Source of the DNA: Spiroplasma endosymbiont of Asaphidion curtum
Lineage (GTDB): Bacteria; Bacillota_I; Bacilli_A; Mycoplasmatales; Nriv7
Assembly (NCBI RefSeq): GCF_964031085.1
Contig: NZ_OZ035001.1
Location: 682,001 to 746,000, forward strand
Direction: 5' to 3'
Length of the DNA: 64,000 bases
Within the stretch, counting starts at the first letter, position 1; each line of letters begins with the position of its first letter. Of the stretch, positions 45,065-54,075 are shown one piece after another. The translations under genes and the position numbers were made by a program. Below the pieces are notes generated by a model. It did not search any database and was not told the origin of the DNA. It saw only the letters and a list, made by a program, of their open reading frames with translations.

Positions 45065-45300
45065 AAATTAATAACTTTGTTAATTTGTGTTAAATTACCG
45101 ATTTTAAAAAGAAAAATTAAAATACAACCTGCTAAAAATAAATAGCTTACAATGTTTTTAAAATAACCGTTGTAAATATATCAAATTGCTCCGCAATGTC
45201 ATAAAATTAAAAATGAGGTGCGATTCAATTCAATAAAATGGTTATTTTTTTCTATTATTCATTTGCAAAATTTCATCTTGCACCTCACTTTATTTTTTTG

Positions 45301-45546
45301 TTAGCGTACCGCTCCAAGTAATTTTTCAAACATTTTAAAGCAAATAAAGAATATTGCCAAAATAAATGGAAAAATGAATATTCAGTAGTCAGCAAAGAAG
45401 TTACCGACTTGTGGCATATTAACAGCAATAATTTCTCACATTTTAGTAAAAGCCGTTATAATTGCATTTCATAATTTAGTCATCGCGTCACTAGCTGTTA
45501 TTTTTTCTACTGTTGCAGGTGCATCGGCCAAGAAAGTTCCAATCAT
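45301..45546 (-). CDS. probable plectrovirus coat protein
   Basis: 81 residues: amphipathic N-terminus (MIGTFLADAPATVEKITASD), helix WIFIFPFILAIFFICF near residues 55-70, and basic end KMFEKLLGAVR, the three-zone layout of inovirus major coat proteins. GGGGGTG ribosome site. Directly upstream of the ATPase gene. Confidence 0.65.
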
Positions 45547-45585
45547 ATAATCATCACCCCCTTTCTTTTTAAAACATTCATCATT

Positions 45586-46669
45586 AGACTTCTTGCATTA
45601 CTTATTTATTAAACAAAATTCCTATAAAATATATTTAAAATAGAAATTATAAGGAATTTAAGATTATGAAATTTGATAAATTTAATTTTATTAATGATAA
45701 AGAATTATTACGATTAACTGGAATAAAGCAAAGTACTTTTAATAAAATGTTAAATATTTTAAAAGAAGCTGAGTTAAAAAAGTTTAAAAGAGGTGGTAAA
45801 AATAATAAATTATCATTAGAAAATAGATTATTGATGACTTTATCATATTGACGAGAATATCGTACTTATTTTCATCTTGGTAAAAGTTTTGATATTAGTG
45901 AAGCTAGTTGTTATCGAAATATCAAGTGAATTGAAGATATTTTAATCAAACATCCTGATTTTCAACAACTTGCTGGTAAAAAAGCATTAATAAATGATTA
46001 TTTTAATGATAAAACAATTATTATTGATGCTACAGAAACACCCATTCAACGCCCAAAAAAAGACAAAAACAATCTTATTCAGGAAAAAAGAAAAAACACA
46101 CTATTAAAACACAAGTAATTATTGAAAAAGAAAGCAAAATAATTATTGCAACAAATTTTTTTCTCGGTAAAAAGCATGATTTTTGTTTATTTAAAGAATC
46201 AAAAATCCCAATTTTAAAAAATACTAAATTAATAGTTGATAATGGTTATCAAGGAATACAAAAAATTCATAGTAATGTTCTAATACCTAAGAAAAAAACA
46301 AAGAAAAACCCTTTAAATAAAGAACAAAAACATAATAATAAATTAATTTCAAAAATGAGAATTATTATTGAAAATATTTTTGCTATTCTTAAAAAATTTA
46401 AAATTATTACTGAAAAATATCGTAATCGTAGAAAACGATTTAGTTTAAGATTTAATTTAATTGCTTCAATTTATAATTTGCAATTATAGATAACATAAAA
46501 TATTTATTTAAAATTAAATTTAAATAATAAAATAATTTTTTGTTGTGTCAAAATTTACACATTTAATAAAATCCATAAGTATTAACCTAATAAAAGTTAG
46601 AAATTACTATATAGTATTTTTTATTTACAAATTATTTGTAATTATTTTAATAAGTAATGCAAGAAGTCT
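45586..46669 (+). mobile_element. IS5-family element (complete) within the prophage
   Basis: 1084 bp, ATT on both flanks. Inserted between the 38-residue and coat genes, which would separate them from upstream transcription. Confidence 0.93.
45666..46489 (+). CDS. IS5-family transposase (-1 frameshift)
   Basis: A7 run at 46055-46061. One Ser to Phe change (ATNFFLGKKHD). Otherwise intact. Confidence 0.88.
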
Positions 46670-46670
46670 A

Positions 46671-46787
46671 TTATATAAAGTTTTTCTTAAATTTGTTAAA
46701 ACCACGATTAACCTTAACACGATTATATTTTTTCCTAATTAATTTTGAATTTCTTTGGGAATGCATCAGAATGTAACTTCTTGACAT
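46671..46787 (-). CDS. small basic plectrovirus protein
   Basis: 38 residues, MSRSYILMHSQRNSKLIRKK then YNRVKVNRGFNKFKKNFI: about one third Arg/Lys, probably nucleic-acid binding. Stop lies just at the IS5 border. Confidence 0.55.
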   Translation of the reverse strand: MSRSYILMHSQRNSKLIRKKYNRVKVNRGFNKFKKNFI

Positions 46788-46798
46788 TAATTTTTTCC

Positions 46799-47029
46799 CT
46801 ATCTAAATACTGATATGGTTTTTCAAAGTAGCATTAGAATAAATCACACCATAATCGCTGTTAAGAATCAAAAAGCAATGTTTGCTATTAAAAGTCAAAG
46901 TGTTTCTTGAGTTAAATCAATTTCTTTACCACAACTAATATGAGCCGGAATAGTTGTAATTTGAATAAATAAATCTCAGAAAGTTTGTTTGATTTGTTCT
47001 CAATCAAATTCTTTTAAGTTTATTGTCAT
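46799..47029 (-). CDS. plectrovirus membrane protein (76 residues)
   Basis: Seven UGA Trp codons. MTINLKEFDWEQIKQTFWDL then a helix LWLLIANIAFWFLTAIMVWF. Starts three bases after the upstream stop. Confidence 0.62.
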
Positions 47030-47032
47030 TTT

Positions 47033-47194
47033 TTATCTCCCAAAAATCATTTTTATTGGTAAATATATAATTGAAATTAATGCGAAAAGAAAAGTAATGA
47101 TAATAATTAATCCGGCAATAAACGCAACTTGTGCAGGCATTTTTTCTATCGGAACAAACAGTTTTAAAAATTCCATAATAATTTCTCAAAACAT
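47033..47194 (-). CDS. plectrovirus membrane protein (53 residues)
   Basis: Start overlaps the upstream stop (TAATG). One long helix AFIAGLIIIITFLFALISII. An internal ATG (MEFLKLF) after GAGAAA is an alternative start. Confidence 0.58.
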
Positions 47195-47415
47195 TATTTT
47201 TTATCCGCATTATTTTCTTTTGAATTAGGGGTTTTAACTCATTCTTCAAAGCGAGCAATAAACACTTTTTCGTCTTTTGTGAAATTACCAGTATTATTTT
47301 TAATGGCATTTTTATATTTAATTCGCATTTTTATTTTGGCATAAATTTTATAAGCAAAATATGCCAATAGCATGATGCTGATAATAATAAATATTAGTCC
47401 AATTGCAATATTCAT
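47194..47415 (-). CDS. plectrovirus membrane protein (73 residues)
   Basis: N-terminal helix MNIAIGLIFIIISIMLLAYF followed by a charged cytoplasmic tail. Its ribosome site AAAGGAG lies inside the end of the upstream gene. Confidence 0.6.
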
Positions 47416-47417
47416 TT

Positions 47418-47744
47418 TTAAGCTCCTTTAAAATAGTTATAATTTATATCTTTTTTGTTGTTTTCTTTTTCGGCAATGAAGAAGCCTAATAATTCTTGTC
47501 CTTTAATTAACTTGGTTTCTTGCTCTTGTTGATTAATTGAAATTACTTGATATTTACTATCTTTTATTATTCCAATACAAATCGAATTTTCATATTTTCC
47601 TTTATAAACAAATCGCTTTGGAAACCAAATACAGATTTGTTCATTAAATCACGGAATTTTTGGTGCTTTAATAAGCATTGCGTTTTGTGTTTCTTTTAAA
47701 AGATATTTCTTAGTATTTAAGAAAATGTTTTCAATGTTTTTCAT
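47418..47744 (-). CDS. plectrovirus soluble protein (108 residues)
   Basis: First gene of the block: MKNIENIFLNTKKYLLKETQ..., no membrane segment, several Lys and aromatic residues (IPWFNEQICIWFPKRF). Position and size would fit a single-stranded-DNA-binding protein, but no motif proves it. Confidence 0.55.
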
Positions 47745-47944
47745 AGTAAGTTACCTTTCTTATAGATAAACTAAGTTATATTAACTAAGTTAGTTAACTT
47801 AGTTTTTTAAACACTTATATATCGCAGATTTAAGTGTTTAACAAGCTTTGTTATTAAATTTTGTTTTTTAATTAGATAAAGATTTTAATAATTTTAAACT
47901 TAGCATACCCCTATATAGAAATTTCTACACTTTAACATCCGCAT
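47745..47944. other. plectrovirus noncoding region, possible replication origin
   Basis: No gene. Contains AACTAAGTTA three times: 47769-47778, 47783-47792 and inverted at 47795-47804, the last two forming a perfect 10-bp hairpin; then a second hairpin AAACACTTA/TAAGTGTTT (47809-47839). Repeated units plus hairpins at the upstream end of the gene block suggest origin and promoter functions. Confidence 0.55.
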
Positions 47945-48247
47945 CCTACCCTTGGAACTAATTTAATAGCGTGTATATTTTTAGGAAATCCACCCATTCA
48001 TTTTTTTATTGCAAAACGAAACAAATTGCTATAGCTAATAGGATGTTATCTATTAACTGGTAAACTTCTTTTGGTTATGGCGACCACCCACAATTTATCG
48101 TGCTTTAATACATACCAACATTATTAATTCACTTGTATTTAATTTTCAAAGAACAAATTTTTAACACCTTATAAAATAAAAAGACAATCATTGCTGACTG
48201 TCTTAATACTTATTCAAATCTTTTCCTACCTAACAAAACTTTATGCG
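47945..48247. repeat. 303-bp repeat, copy B
   Basis: Partner of 12698-13000. Here it joins the plectrovirus noncoding region to an IS30 fragment. Confidence 0.75.
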
Positions 48248-48250
48248 TCC

Positions 48251-48841
48251 TACGATTATTAACATTAATATTTCGTTCTTTAATTGATTTACCATTAAAT
48301 TTACCGCGATTTTCTTGAGATTTTCGTTTCTTACCTTTTCTTCTTAAATTTTTATTAGTAACTTTTTCAAGTAATCCAGAATAAATTCAATTGTAAATTG
48401 TTTTAAAACTAATAATTCATTCTTTATGAAAATTTTTAATTCTGCCATAAATTTGTTCAGGCGATCAATCTAATAGTAATTTTTGTTGTACATATTTTAC
48501 TAATTCTCTATTTTTAAACTTATGAAAATAAACATGTGATTGTTTTCTGTTTTCTGCTTTATTTTGTGCAATTAATGAAAAATAATGATTACTATCTTTA
48601 TTTCTATTGACTTCTCGAATAATAGTACTAATACTTCGATTAAGATTTTTAGTTATTTCACTAATTTTTACTTTAAACTTCAATTGATTCTCAATATAAA
48701 TTCTTTCATATATGCCAAGATGTTTGTAACCCATATAAAAACTCCTTGCTTTGTTTTTTCTAAAATAAACTTAGCATCATGAAATTTTTATATGAGATTT
48801 TTTGCAATTTTATTTACTTGCACTTACAAGTATAATTCAGC
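48251..48841 (-). mobile_element. IS30-family element, 5' fragment with truncated transposase
   Basis: Left end plus about 160 codons from ATG 48734; carries Ala to Thr (SEITKNLN) and Gly to Asp substitutions not seen elsewhere, so it is older than the others. Catalytic domain missing. Confidence 0.87.
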
Positions 48842-49007
48842 TTATTTAAAATTAAATTTAAATAATAAAATAATTTTTTGTTGTGTCAAAATTTACACAT
48901 TTAATAAAATCCATAAGTATTAACCTAATAAAAGTTAGAAATTACTATATAGTATTTTTTATTTACAAATAATTTGTAATTATTTTAATAAGTAATGCAA
49001 GAAGTCT
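48842..49007 (+). mobile_element. solo IS5 right end
   Basis: IS5 3' noncoding region and right terminal repeat, 166 bp. Confidence 0.83.
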
Positions 49008-49062
49008 ATTGAACAATAAAAGACACCCCGTTTAATTTTTTAAATAAACTTTTAAAAACCTC

Positions 49063-49091
49063 TTGAAACTAACATATGTCTGTGCTATAGT
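49063..49091 (+). promoter_or_regulatory. sigma-A-type promoter without its gene
   Basis: TTGAAA (49063-49068), 17-bp spacer, TATAGT (49086-49091). It now points into a 5'-truncated IS30 copy. Confidence 0.6.
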
Positions 49092-49093
49092 AC

Positions 49094-49938
49094 AAATAAA
49101 GATAGTAATCATTATTTTTCATTAATTGCACAAAATAAAGCAGAAAACAGAAAACAATCACATGTTTATTTTCATAAGTTTAAAAATAGAGAATTAGTAA
49201 AATATGTACAACAAAAATTACTATTAGGTTGATCGCCTGAACAAATTTATGGCAGAATTAAAAATTTTCATAAAGAATGAATTATTAGTTTTAAAACAAT
49301 TTACAATTGAATTTATTCTGGATTACTTGAAAAAGTTACTAATAAAAATTTAAGAAGAAAAGGTAAGAAACGAAAATCTCAAGAAAATCGCGGTAAATTT
49401 AATGGTAAATCAATTAAAGAACGAAATATTAATGTTAATAATCGTATAACTGTTGGTCATTGAGAAGGTGATACTGTAGTATAATCACGAGGTAAAAGTA
49501 AATCATGTTTAATAACTTTAGTTGAAAGAACATCAAGATTTACTTTAGCAATGTTAGTTGAAAATAGAACTACTAAAGTTGTTAACGAAAACATTAGCCA
49601 TTATTTATCAATTCTTCCAAATAATCTTGTTAAGACTATAACATTTGATAGGGGTAAAGAATTTTCTAATTGACAACAACTTGAAAAAAATTTAAATGTG
49701 AAAATTTATTTTGCTAATGCGTATTCGCCTTGACAAAGAGGTACTAATGAAAATACTAATGGTTTAAGTTAGAGAAAAATTTCCTAAAAAATTTAATTTT
49801 TCAAATACTACTAAAAATGCAGTTCATAAATTTATATTGTCTTTAAACCAAAGACCAAGAAAAATACTAAATTATCTTTCACCAATCGAATATTTGATTA
49901 GAAAAATAATTTAGTTGCACTTAACTTTACAATTTGGC
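49094..49938 (+). pseudogene. IS30-family element, 3' fragment with broken transposase
   Basis: Starts within the transposase gene (NKDSNHYFSLI). Contains an in-frame TAA (GTATAATCACG for GTATCATCACG) and a 1-base insertion (GGTTTAAGTTAGAG). Right terminal repeat intact. Confidence 0.87.
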
Positions 49939-49941
49939 TTT

Positions 49942-49983
49942 CCAAATAATTTGTAATTATTTTAATAAGTAATGCAAGAAGTC
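49942..49983 (+). mobile_element. solo IS5 right terminus (about 42 bp)
   Basis: Only the last bases of IS5, following an IS30 end. Confidence 0.75.
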
Positions 49984-50086
49984 TATTAAAATAATTTTTT
50001 ATAACAAAAATCATACATAAGAAATATATACTTAATTTGCATATTGAAATAATTTATAGTAAATGATTATTTTTTCTTTTTTAAAA

Positions 50087-50112
50087 AATACCTAAGAAAA
50101 CTAAACGCGACC
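50087..50112. repeat. 26-bp repeat, inverted partner of 12027-12052
   Basis: Perfect reverse complement of the segment upstream of ffh (core CTAAGAAAACTAAACGCGAC). The 38 kb between the pair contains both phage remnants. Confidence 0.7.
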
Positions 50113-50186
50113 ATTATTTTTAAGTGATTTGCATTTTTAAGTGATTAATGTTAATATTTTTAAGGACAATTTAAAATTTTCATTCA

Positions 50187-50331
50187 CTTATTCTGAACTG
50201 GATATGCTAGTTTTAACCAGTAGCAACCCTTTTATTTTTAAAAGAAGGTGCTTCTAGCAGGGTAAATACCAACAATAAGGGAAGGATTATATCTAAAATA
50301 TAAAACCTTCTTTTTAGTTAAAGAAGGTTTT
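50187..50331 (+). ncRNA. SAM-I/SAM-IV-like riboswitch and terminator ahead of metK
   Basis: Visible helices: P1 CTTATT (50187-50192) with AATAAG (50274-50279); P2 ACTGG (50197-50201) with CCAGT (50217-50221); core GCAACC (50223-50228); P3 CTTTT (50229-50233) with AAAAG (50240-50244); core AAGGTGC (50245-50251); small P4 GGTA/TACC (50261-50270). P2-loop TGCTAG (50205-50210) is complementary to CTAGCA (50254-50259), the pseudoknot position of SAM-I. Terminator arms 50302-50313 and 50320-50331. An antiterminator pairing AAGGGAAGG (50277-50285) with CCTTCTTTT (50306-50314) would break P1. The k-turn of classical SAM-I is absent, so the P2 arm is short. Gene context, S-adenosylmethionine synthetase, fits feedback control. 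Confidence 0.65.
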
Positions 50332-50336
50332 ATATT

Positions 50337-50480
50337 AGACTTGGTACATAACCCTCAATTTTATCTACTATTTTGATAATATTATTTTCTAGGTGAAGCA
50401 CAAATATTAGATAAATATAAAAATGAAAGTGAATTTTATAGTTTGGTAGGTGCAAAATGTTATAGTTATGTACCAAGTCT
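50337..50480. mobile_element. 144-bp MITE between leader and metK
   Basis: Opposite orientation to the 14318 copy; ATT duplicated on both sides (50334-50336, 50481-50483). It sits just after the leader terminator and before the metK ribosome site. Confidence 0.9.
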
Positions 50481-50511
50481 ATTATTTAAATAAATATTAA
50501 TGGAGGAAAGT

Positions 50512-51663
50512 ATGAGAAAAATATTATTTACTAGTGAATCTGTTAGTGAAGGACATTCCGATAAGATTTGTGATCAAATAGCTGATGCTATTTTGGATGC
50601 TTGTTTAAAACAAGACCCGCAAACAAGACTAGCTTGTGAAGTGTTTATTACTACTAATATGGTTATTATTGGTGGCGAAATTAAATCATCAGCAATTGTA
50701 AATTATGAAGCGATTGCCAGAAAAGTTATTTGTGATATTGGTTATATTGATGAAAAAATTGGTATTAATGGTAATACTTGTCATATTCAAGTATTAATTC
50801 ATAGTCAGTCACAAGATATTATTCGTGGTGTGGAACATAATCATCAATTAGCAGCAGGCGATCAAGGAATTATTTTTGGTTATGCTACTAATGAAACTAA
50901 AACTTATATGCCATTAGCCATTCAAATTGCCCACGATTTAGTACATTTGGCTTCTTCATTAAGAAAAAATCAACAATTTAAAGATGCTCGTCCTGATATG
51001 AAATCACAAGTAACGATTGATTATACTGATTGGTTGCAACCTAAGATTGATACGATTTTAATGTCAATTCAACATCATCCTGATTATAATGAAAGTGAAT
51101 TTAAAACATTTATTCATCAAAAAATTATGTTAGTTATTGCTAAGAAATATAATTTAAATTTTGATTTTAAATTTTTGATTAATCCGACAGGAAGATTTGT
51201 TGTTGGTGGGCCTTATGGTGATACTGGATTAACAGGAAGAAAAATTATTGTGGATACTTATGGTGGATATGCTCGTAGTGGTGGTGGTGCCTTTTCTGGT
51301 AAAGATGCTACTAAGGTTGATCGGGCCGCTGCTTATATGGCAAGAAAAGTCGCTAAACATATTGTTGCTTTAAATTGGGCTGATAAATGTGAAATTCAAT
51401 TGGCATATGCTATTGGTATGAAAGAACCGATTGCTGTTTATGTTGAAACATTTAATACTGAAAAGATTGCTCTTAATATAATTAGTGGTGCTATTAGTGC
51501 TGTTTTTGATTTTTCGATGCAAGGAATGATTGATTGTTTGCAGTTAATGCAACCGATTTATCAAAAAACTACCGTTTATGGTCATTTTGGTAAAGATGAT
51601 AATTTTACTTGAGAAAAATTGGATTGTTTAGAACAATTAAAAGATTATATTAAAGATAAGTAA
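50512..51663 (+). CDS. metK: S-adenosylmethionine synthetase
   Basis: 383 residues, full length; joins methionine and ATP to S-adenosylmethionine, releasing phosphate and pyrophosphate. Motifs: SEGHSDKICDQIADAILD at the N-terminus (ATP/Mg), GDQGIIFGYATNE (about residue 115), DTYGGYARSGGGAFSGKD and KVDRAAAYMARKVAKHIV in the second half. Start: ATG 50512 follows GGAGGAAAGT; the in-frame ATG at 50500 contains the Shine-Dalgarno itself and is unlikely. Preceded by the riboswitch-like leader and a MITE; followed by its own terminator. Confidence 0.97.
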
Positions 51664-51693
51664 AAATGAGAACAACTAGTTGTTCTCATTTTT
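51662..51693. terminator. metK terminator
   Basis: Perfect palindrome, AAAAATGAGAACAACT mirrored by its complement, then T-run; overlaps the stop codon. Confidence 0.9.
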
Positions 51694-51775
51694 AAAATTT
51701 AAATTATTTTCTAATATTTTTTTATTTTTTATTTTTAAAATTGTTAATAAATATGTATAGCAAGTTAAATACAAT

Positions 51776-51919
51776 AGACTTGGTACATAACCTTTAATTT
51801 TATCTACTATTTTGATAATATTATTTCCTAGGTGAATTACAAATGTTAGATAAATACAAAGACGAAAATGAATTTTATAGTTTGGTAGGTGCAAAATGTT
51901 ATAGTTATGTACCAAGTCT
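51776..51919. mobile_element. 144-bp MITE, divergent copy
   Basis: Full 144 bp with 16-bp terminal repeats; about a dozen substitutions relative to the 50337 copy. AT on both sides. Confidence 0.87.
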
Positions 51920-52080
51920 ATTTTATTTTTTGTTCTAATTTCACTGGCATATACTTTAATTGAAGCTGGAGTTGTTGGATTTATTGGTTTTAGTGGATTT
52001 ATATTTGGTGTATTTTGAATTATTAATGTTATTTTAGTAATTGTGGCAGTGATGGCGATAGTAACTAATAGTTTAGTTTA

Positions 52081-53162
52081 GCCAAATTGTAAAGTTAAGT
52101 GCAACTAAATTATTTTTCTAACCAAATATTCGATTGGTGAAAGATAATTTAGTATTTTTCTTGGTCTTTGGTTTAAAGACAATATAAATTTATGAACTGC
52201 ATTTTTAGTAGTATTTGAAAAATTAAATTTTTTAGGAAATTTTTTTCTAATTAAACCATTAGTATTTTCATTAGTACCTCTTTGTCAAGGCGAATACGCA
52301 TTAGCAAAATAAATTTTCACATTTAAATTTTTTTCAAGTTGTTGTCAATTAGAAAATTCTTTACCCCTATCAAATGTTATAGTCTTAACAAGATTATTTG
52401 GAAGAATTGATAAATAATGGCTAATGTTTTCGTTAACAACTTTAGTAGTTCTATTTTCAACTAACATTGCTAAAGTAAATCTTGATGTTCTTTCAACTAA
52501 AATTATTAAACATGATTTACTTTTACCTCGTGATGATACTACAGTATCACCTTCTCAATGACCAACAGTTATACGATTATTAACATTAATATTTCGTTCT
52601 TTAATTGATTTACCATTAAATTTACCGCGATTTTCTTGAGATTTTCGTTTCTTACCTTTTCTTCTTAAATTTTTATTAGTAACTTTTTCAAGTAATCCAG
52701 AATAAATTCAATTGTAAATTGTTTTAAAACTAATAATTCATTCTTTATGAAAATTTTTAATTCTGCCATAAATTTGTTCAGACGATCAACCTAATAGTAA
52801 TTTTTGTTGTACATATTTTACTAATTCTCTATTTTTAAACTTATGAAAATAAACATGTGATTGTTTTCTGTTTTCTGCTTTATTTTGTGCAATTAATGAA
52901 AAATAATGATTACTATCTTTATTTCTATTGACTTCTCGAATAATAGTACTAATACTTCGATTAAGATTTTTAGCTATTTCACTAATTTTTACTTTAAACT
53001 TCAATTGATTCTCAATATAAATTCTTTCATATATGCCAAGATGTTTGTAACCCATATAAAAACTCCTTGCTTTGTTTTTTCTAAAATAAACTTAGCATCA
53101 TGAAATTTTTATATGAGATTTTTTGCAATTTTATTTACTTGCACTTACAAGTATAATTCAGC
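52081..53162 (-). mobile_element. IS30-family element, copy 9 (complete)
   Basis: 1082 bp; TTAGTT occurs close to both ends in the host gene. Confidence 0.92.
52105..53055 (-). CDS. IS30-family transposase
   Basis: 316 residues with a few substitutions (for example Glu to Lys just after NTNGLIR, and GGTTGATCGTCTG at the Pro/Glu codons). Catalytic residues kept. Confidence 0.9.
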
Positions 53163-53342
53163 ATTAGTTAAAAAGAGTCAAAATTATATTTTGGCAGGTA
53201 TTTTTGGAATTTTTTCTGGTTTTATTGATGGTATTTAGTTCTTTGTGGTAAATTTGAATCTTTAGCAAGTTTTGAATCTAATATGAATTCTTAGAATATT
53301 AAATAGAAATAGTAAACTTTATTATTTATCTTGGTTTATTGC

Positions 53343-53371
53343 TTGCAAACTTGCGTTATTTTTATTATAAT
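53343..53371 (+). promoter_or_regulatory. promoter of the tRNA cluster
   Basis: TTGCAA (53343-53348), 17-bp spacer, TATAAT (53366-53371), 72 bases before the first tRNA. Confidence 0.8.
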
Positions 53372-53443
53372 TTATTTTGTTTAAGATTAGTGACAACTTT
53401 GTAGATTTAAACAACCAATTAAATATAAGTTAGTTTTACTATT

Positions 53444-53520
53444 GGACCCTTAGCTCAGTTGGTTAGAGCATCCGGCTCATAACCGGATGGCCGTAGGTTC
53501 GAGCCCTACAGGGTCCACCA
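53444..53520 (+). tRNA. tRNA with CAT anticodon (Ile2 or elongator Met)
   Basis: GGACCCT acceptor, anticodon loop CTCATAA, T-arm GTAGGTTCGAGCCCTAC, encoded CCA. The GGACC acceptor and overall sequence resemble the lysidine-type tRNA-Ile2 of Bacillus more than elongator tRNA-Met. Confidence 0.93.
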
Positions 53521-53537
53521 TTATGGTATTATTTTAT

Positions 53538-53630
53538 GGAGGTGTACCCAAGCCTGGTTGAAGGGGGCGGTCTTGAAAACCGCAAGGAGTATAAAAACTC
53601 GCAGGGGTTCAAATCCCTTCACCTCCGCCA
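53538..53630 (+). tRNA. tRNA-Ser (anticodon TGA)
   Basis: 93 nt with the long variable arm of serine tRNAs (GGAGTATAAAAACTC), anticodon loop CTTGAAA, encoded CCA. Confidence 0.96.
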
Positions 53631-53654
53631 TTAGTAATTATTAACGAAACATAT

Positions 53655-53731
<77 letters not shown>

Positions 53732-53734
53732 ATT

Positions 53735-53810
53735 GGTCCCGTGGTGTAGTGGTTAACATGCCTCTCTGTCACAGAGGAGAACGAGGGTTCAATTCCCTTC
53801 GGGACCGCCA
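53735..53810 (+). tRNA. tRNA-Asp (anticodon GTC)
   Basis: GGTCCCG acceptor with CGGGACC, anticodon loop CTGTCAC, encoded CCA. Four bases after tRNA-fMet. Confidence 0.96.
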
Positions 53811-53815
53811 GTTAG

Positions 53816-53891
53816 GGTTCGGTAGCTCAGTCGGTAGAGCACTTGATTGAAGCTCAAGGTGTCGGCGGTTCGATTCCGCCTCGAACCACCA
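53816..53891 (+). tRNA. tRNA-Phe (anticodon GAA)
   Basis: GGTTCGG acceptor with TCGAACC, anticodon loop TTGAAGC, encoded CCA; last of the five-tRNA cluster. Confidence 0.96.
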
Positions 53892-53952
53892 TTACACTGT
53901 GAATTAAGATTTAAAAAGGCATTAACTGGTTTTTTTAAAATAAATCTAATTT

Positions 53953-53986
53953 AAGTAGTTTTTGTAATTAATTACAAAAACTACTT
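53953..53986 (+). terminator. terminator of the tRNA cluster
   Basis: Perfect 17-bp palindrome halves (AAGTAGTTTTTGTAATT and complement) followed by T-rich sequence. Confidence 0.88.
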
Positions 53987-54075
53987 TTTAATTATGATAT
54001 TTCATTTTTACTAATAAAAAAGACTTTTTAACATCTTTAAGATAAAATAATAATTAGAGAAAGGAGAATAAGCTA

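Larger units (their letters stand above)
43204..45276 (-). pseudogene. Zot-like morphogenesis ATPase, split by IS30
   Basis: N-terminal part 45065-45276 (MKFCKWIIEKNNHFIELNRT, two membrane helices) and C-terminal part 43204-43982 with Walker A IGSLGTGKTAF, Walker B-like KTLLLWDETNLF, and LASGQRDKHIWVKVRD. Removing IS30 (1082 bp) plus a 4-bp AAAT duplication restores a continuous 328-residue frame. This is the pI/Zot-type protein that drives filamentous phage extrusion, so the prophage cannot currently assemble. Confidence 0.85.
39842..47944 (-). mobile_element. plectrovirus (SpV1-type) prophage, minus orientation
   Basis: A block of tightly packed, overlapping minus-strand genes: small membrane proteins, coat-like protein, Zot-like ATPase and a large signal-peptide protein, ending upstream in a hairpin-rich noncoding region (47745-47944). 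Content matches filamentous Spiroplasma plectroviruses. No replication initiator gene is seen within it. Interrupted by IS30 (43983-45064) and IS5 (45586-46669). Confidence 0.8.
51753..53238 (+). pseudogene. small membrane protein gene broken by a MITE and an IS30
   Basis: Pieces read in one frame: MYSKLNT (51753-51775), ILFFVLISLAYTLIEAGVVG...IVTNSLV (51920-52080), and KKSQNYILAGIFGIFSGFID to TAG 53236-53238. Reassembled length about 80 residues with two or three helices. No family recognised. The MITE at 51776 interrupts it after codon 7 and IS30 at 52081 near codon 60. Confidence 0.65.

Noticed and set aside
46545-46742. 65-residue plus-strand ORF running from the IS5 end into phage DNA
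   Set aside because: It begins in IS5 noncoding sequence and is antisense to the 38-residue phage gene.
53444-53520. First CAT tRNA considered as a second initiator
   Set aside because: It has a fully paired acceptor starting with G, whereas the initiator C1-A72 mismatch is found only in the 53655-53731 gene.
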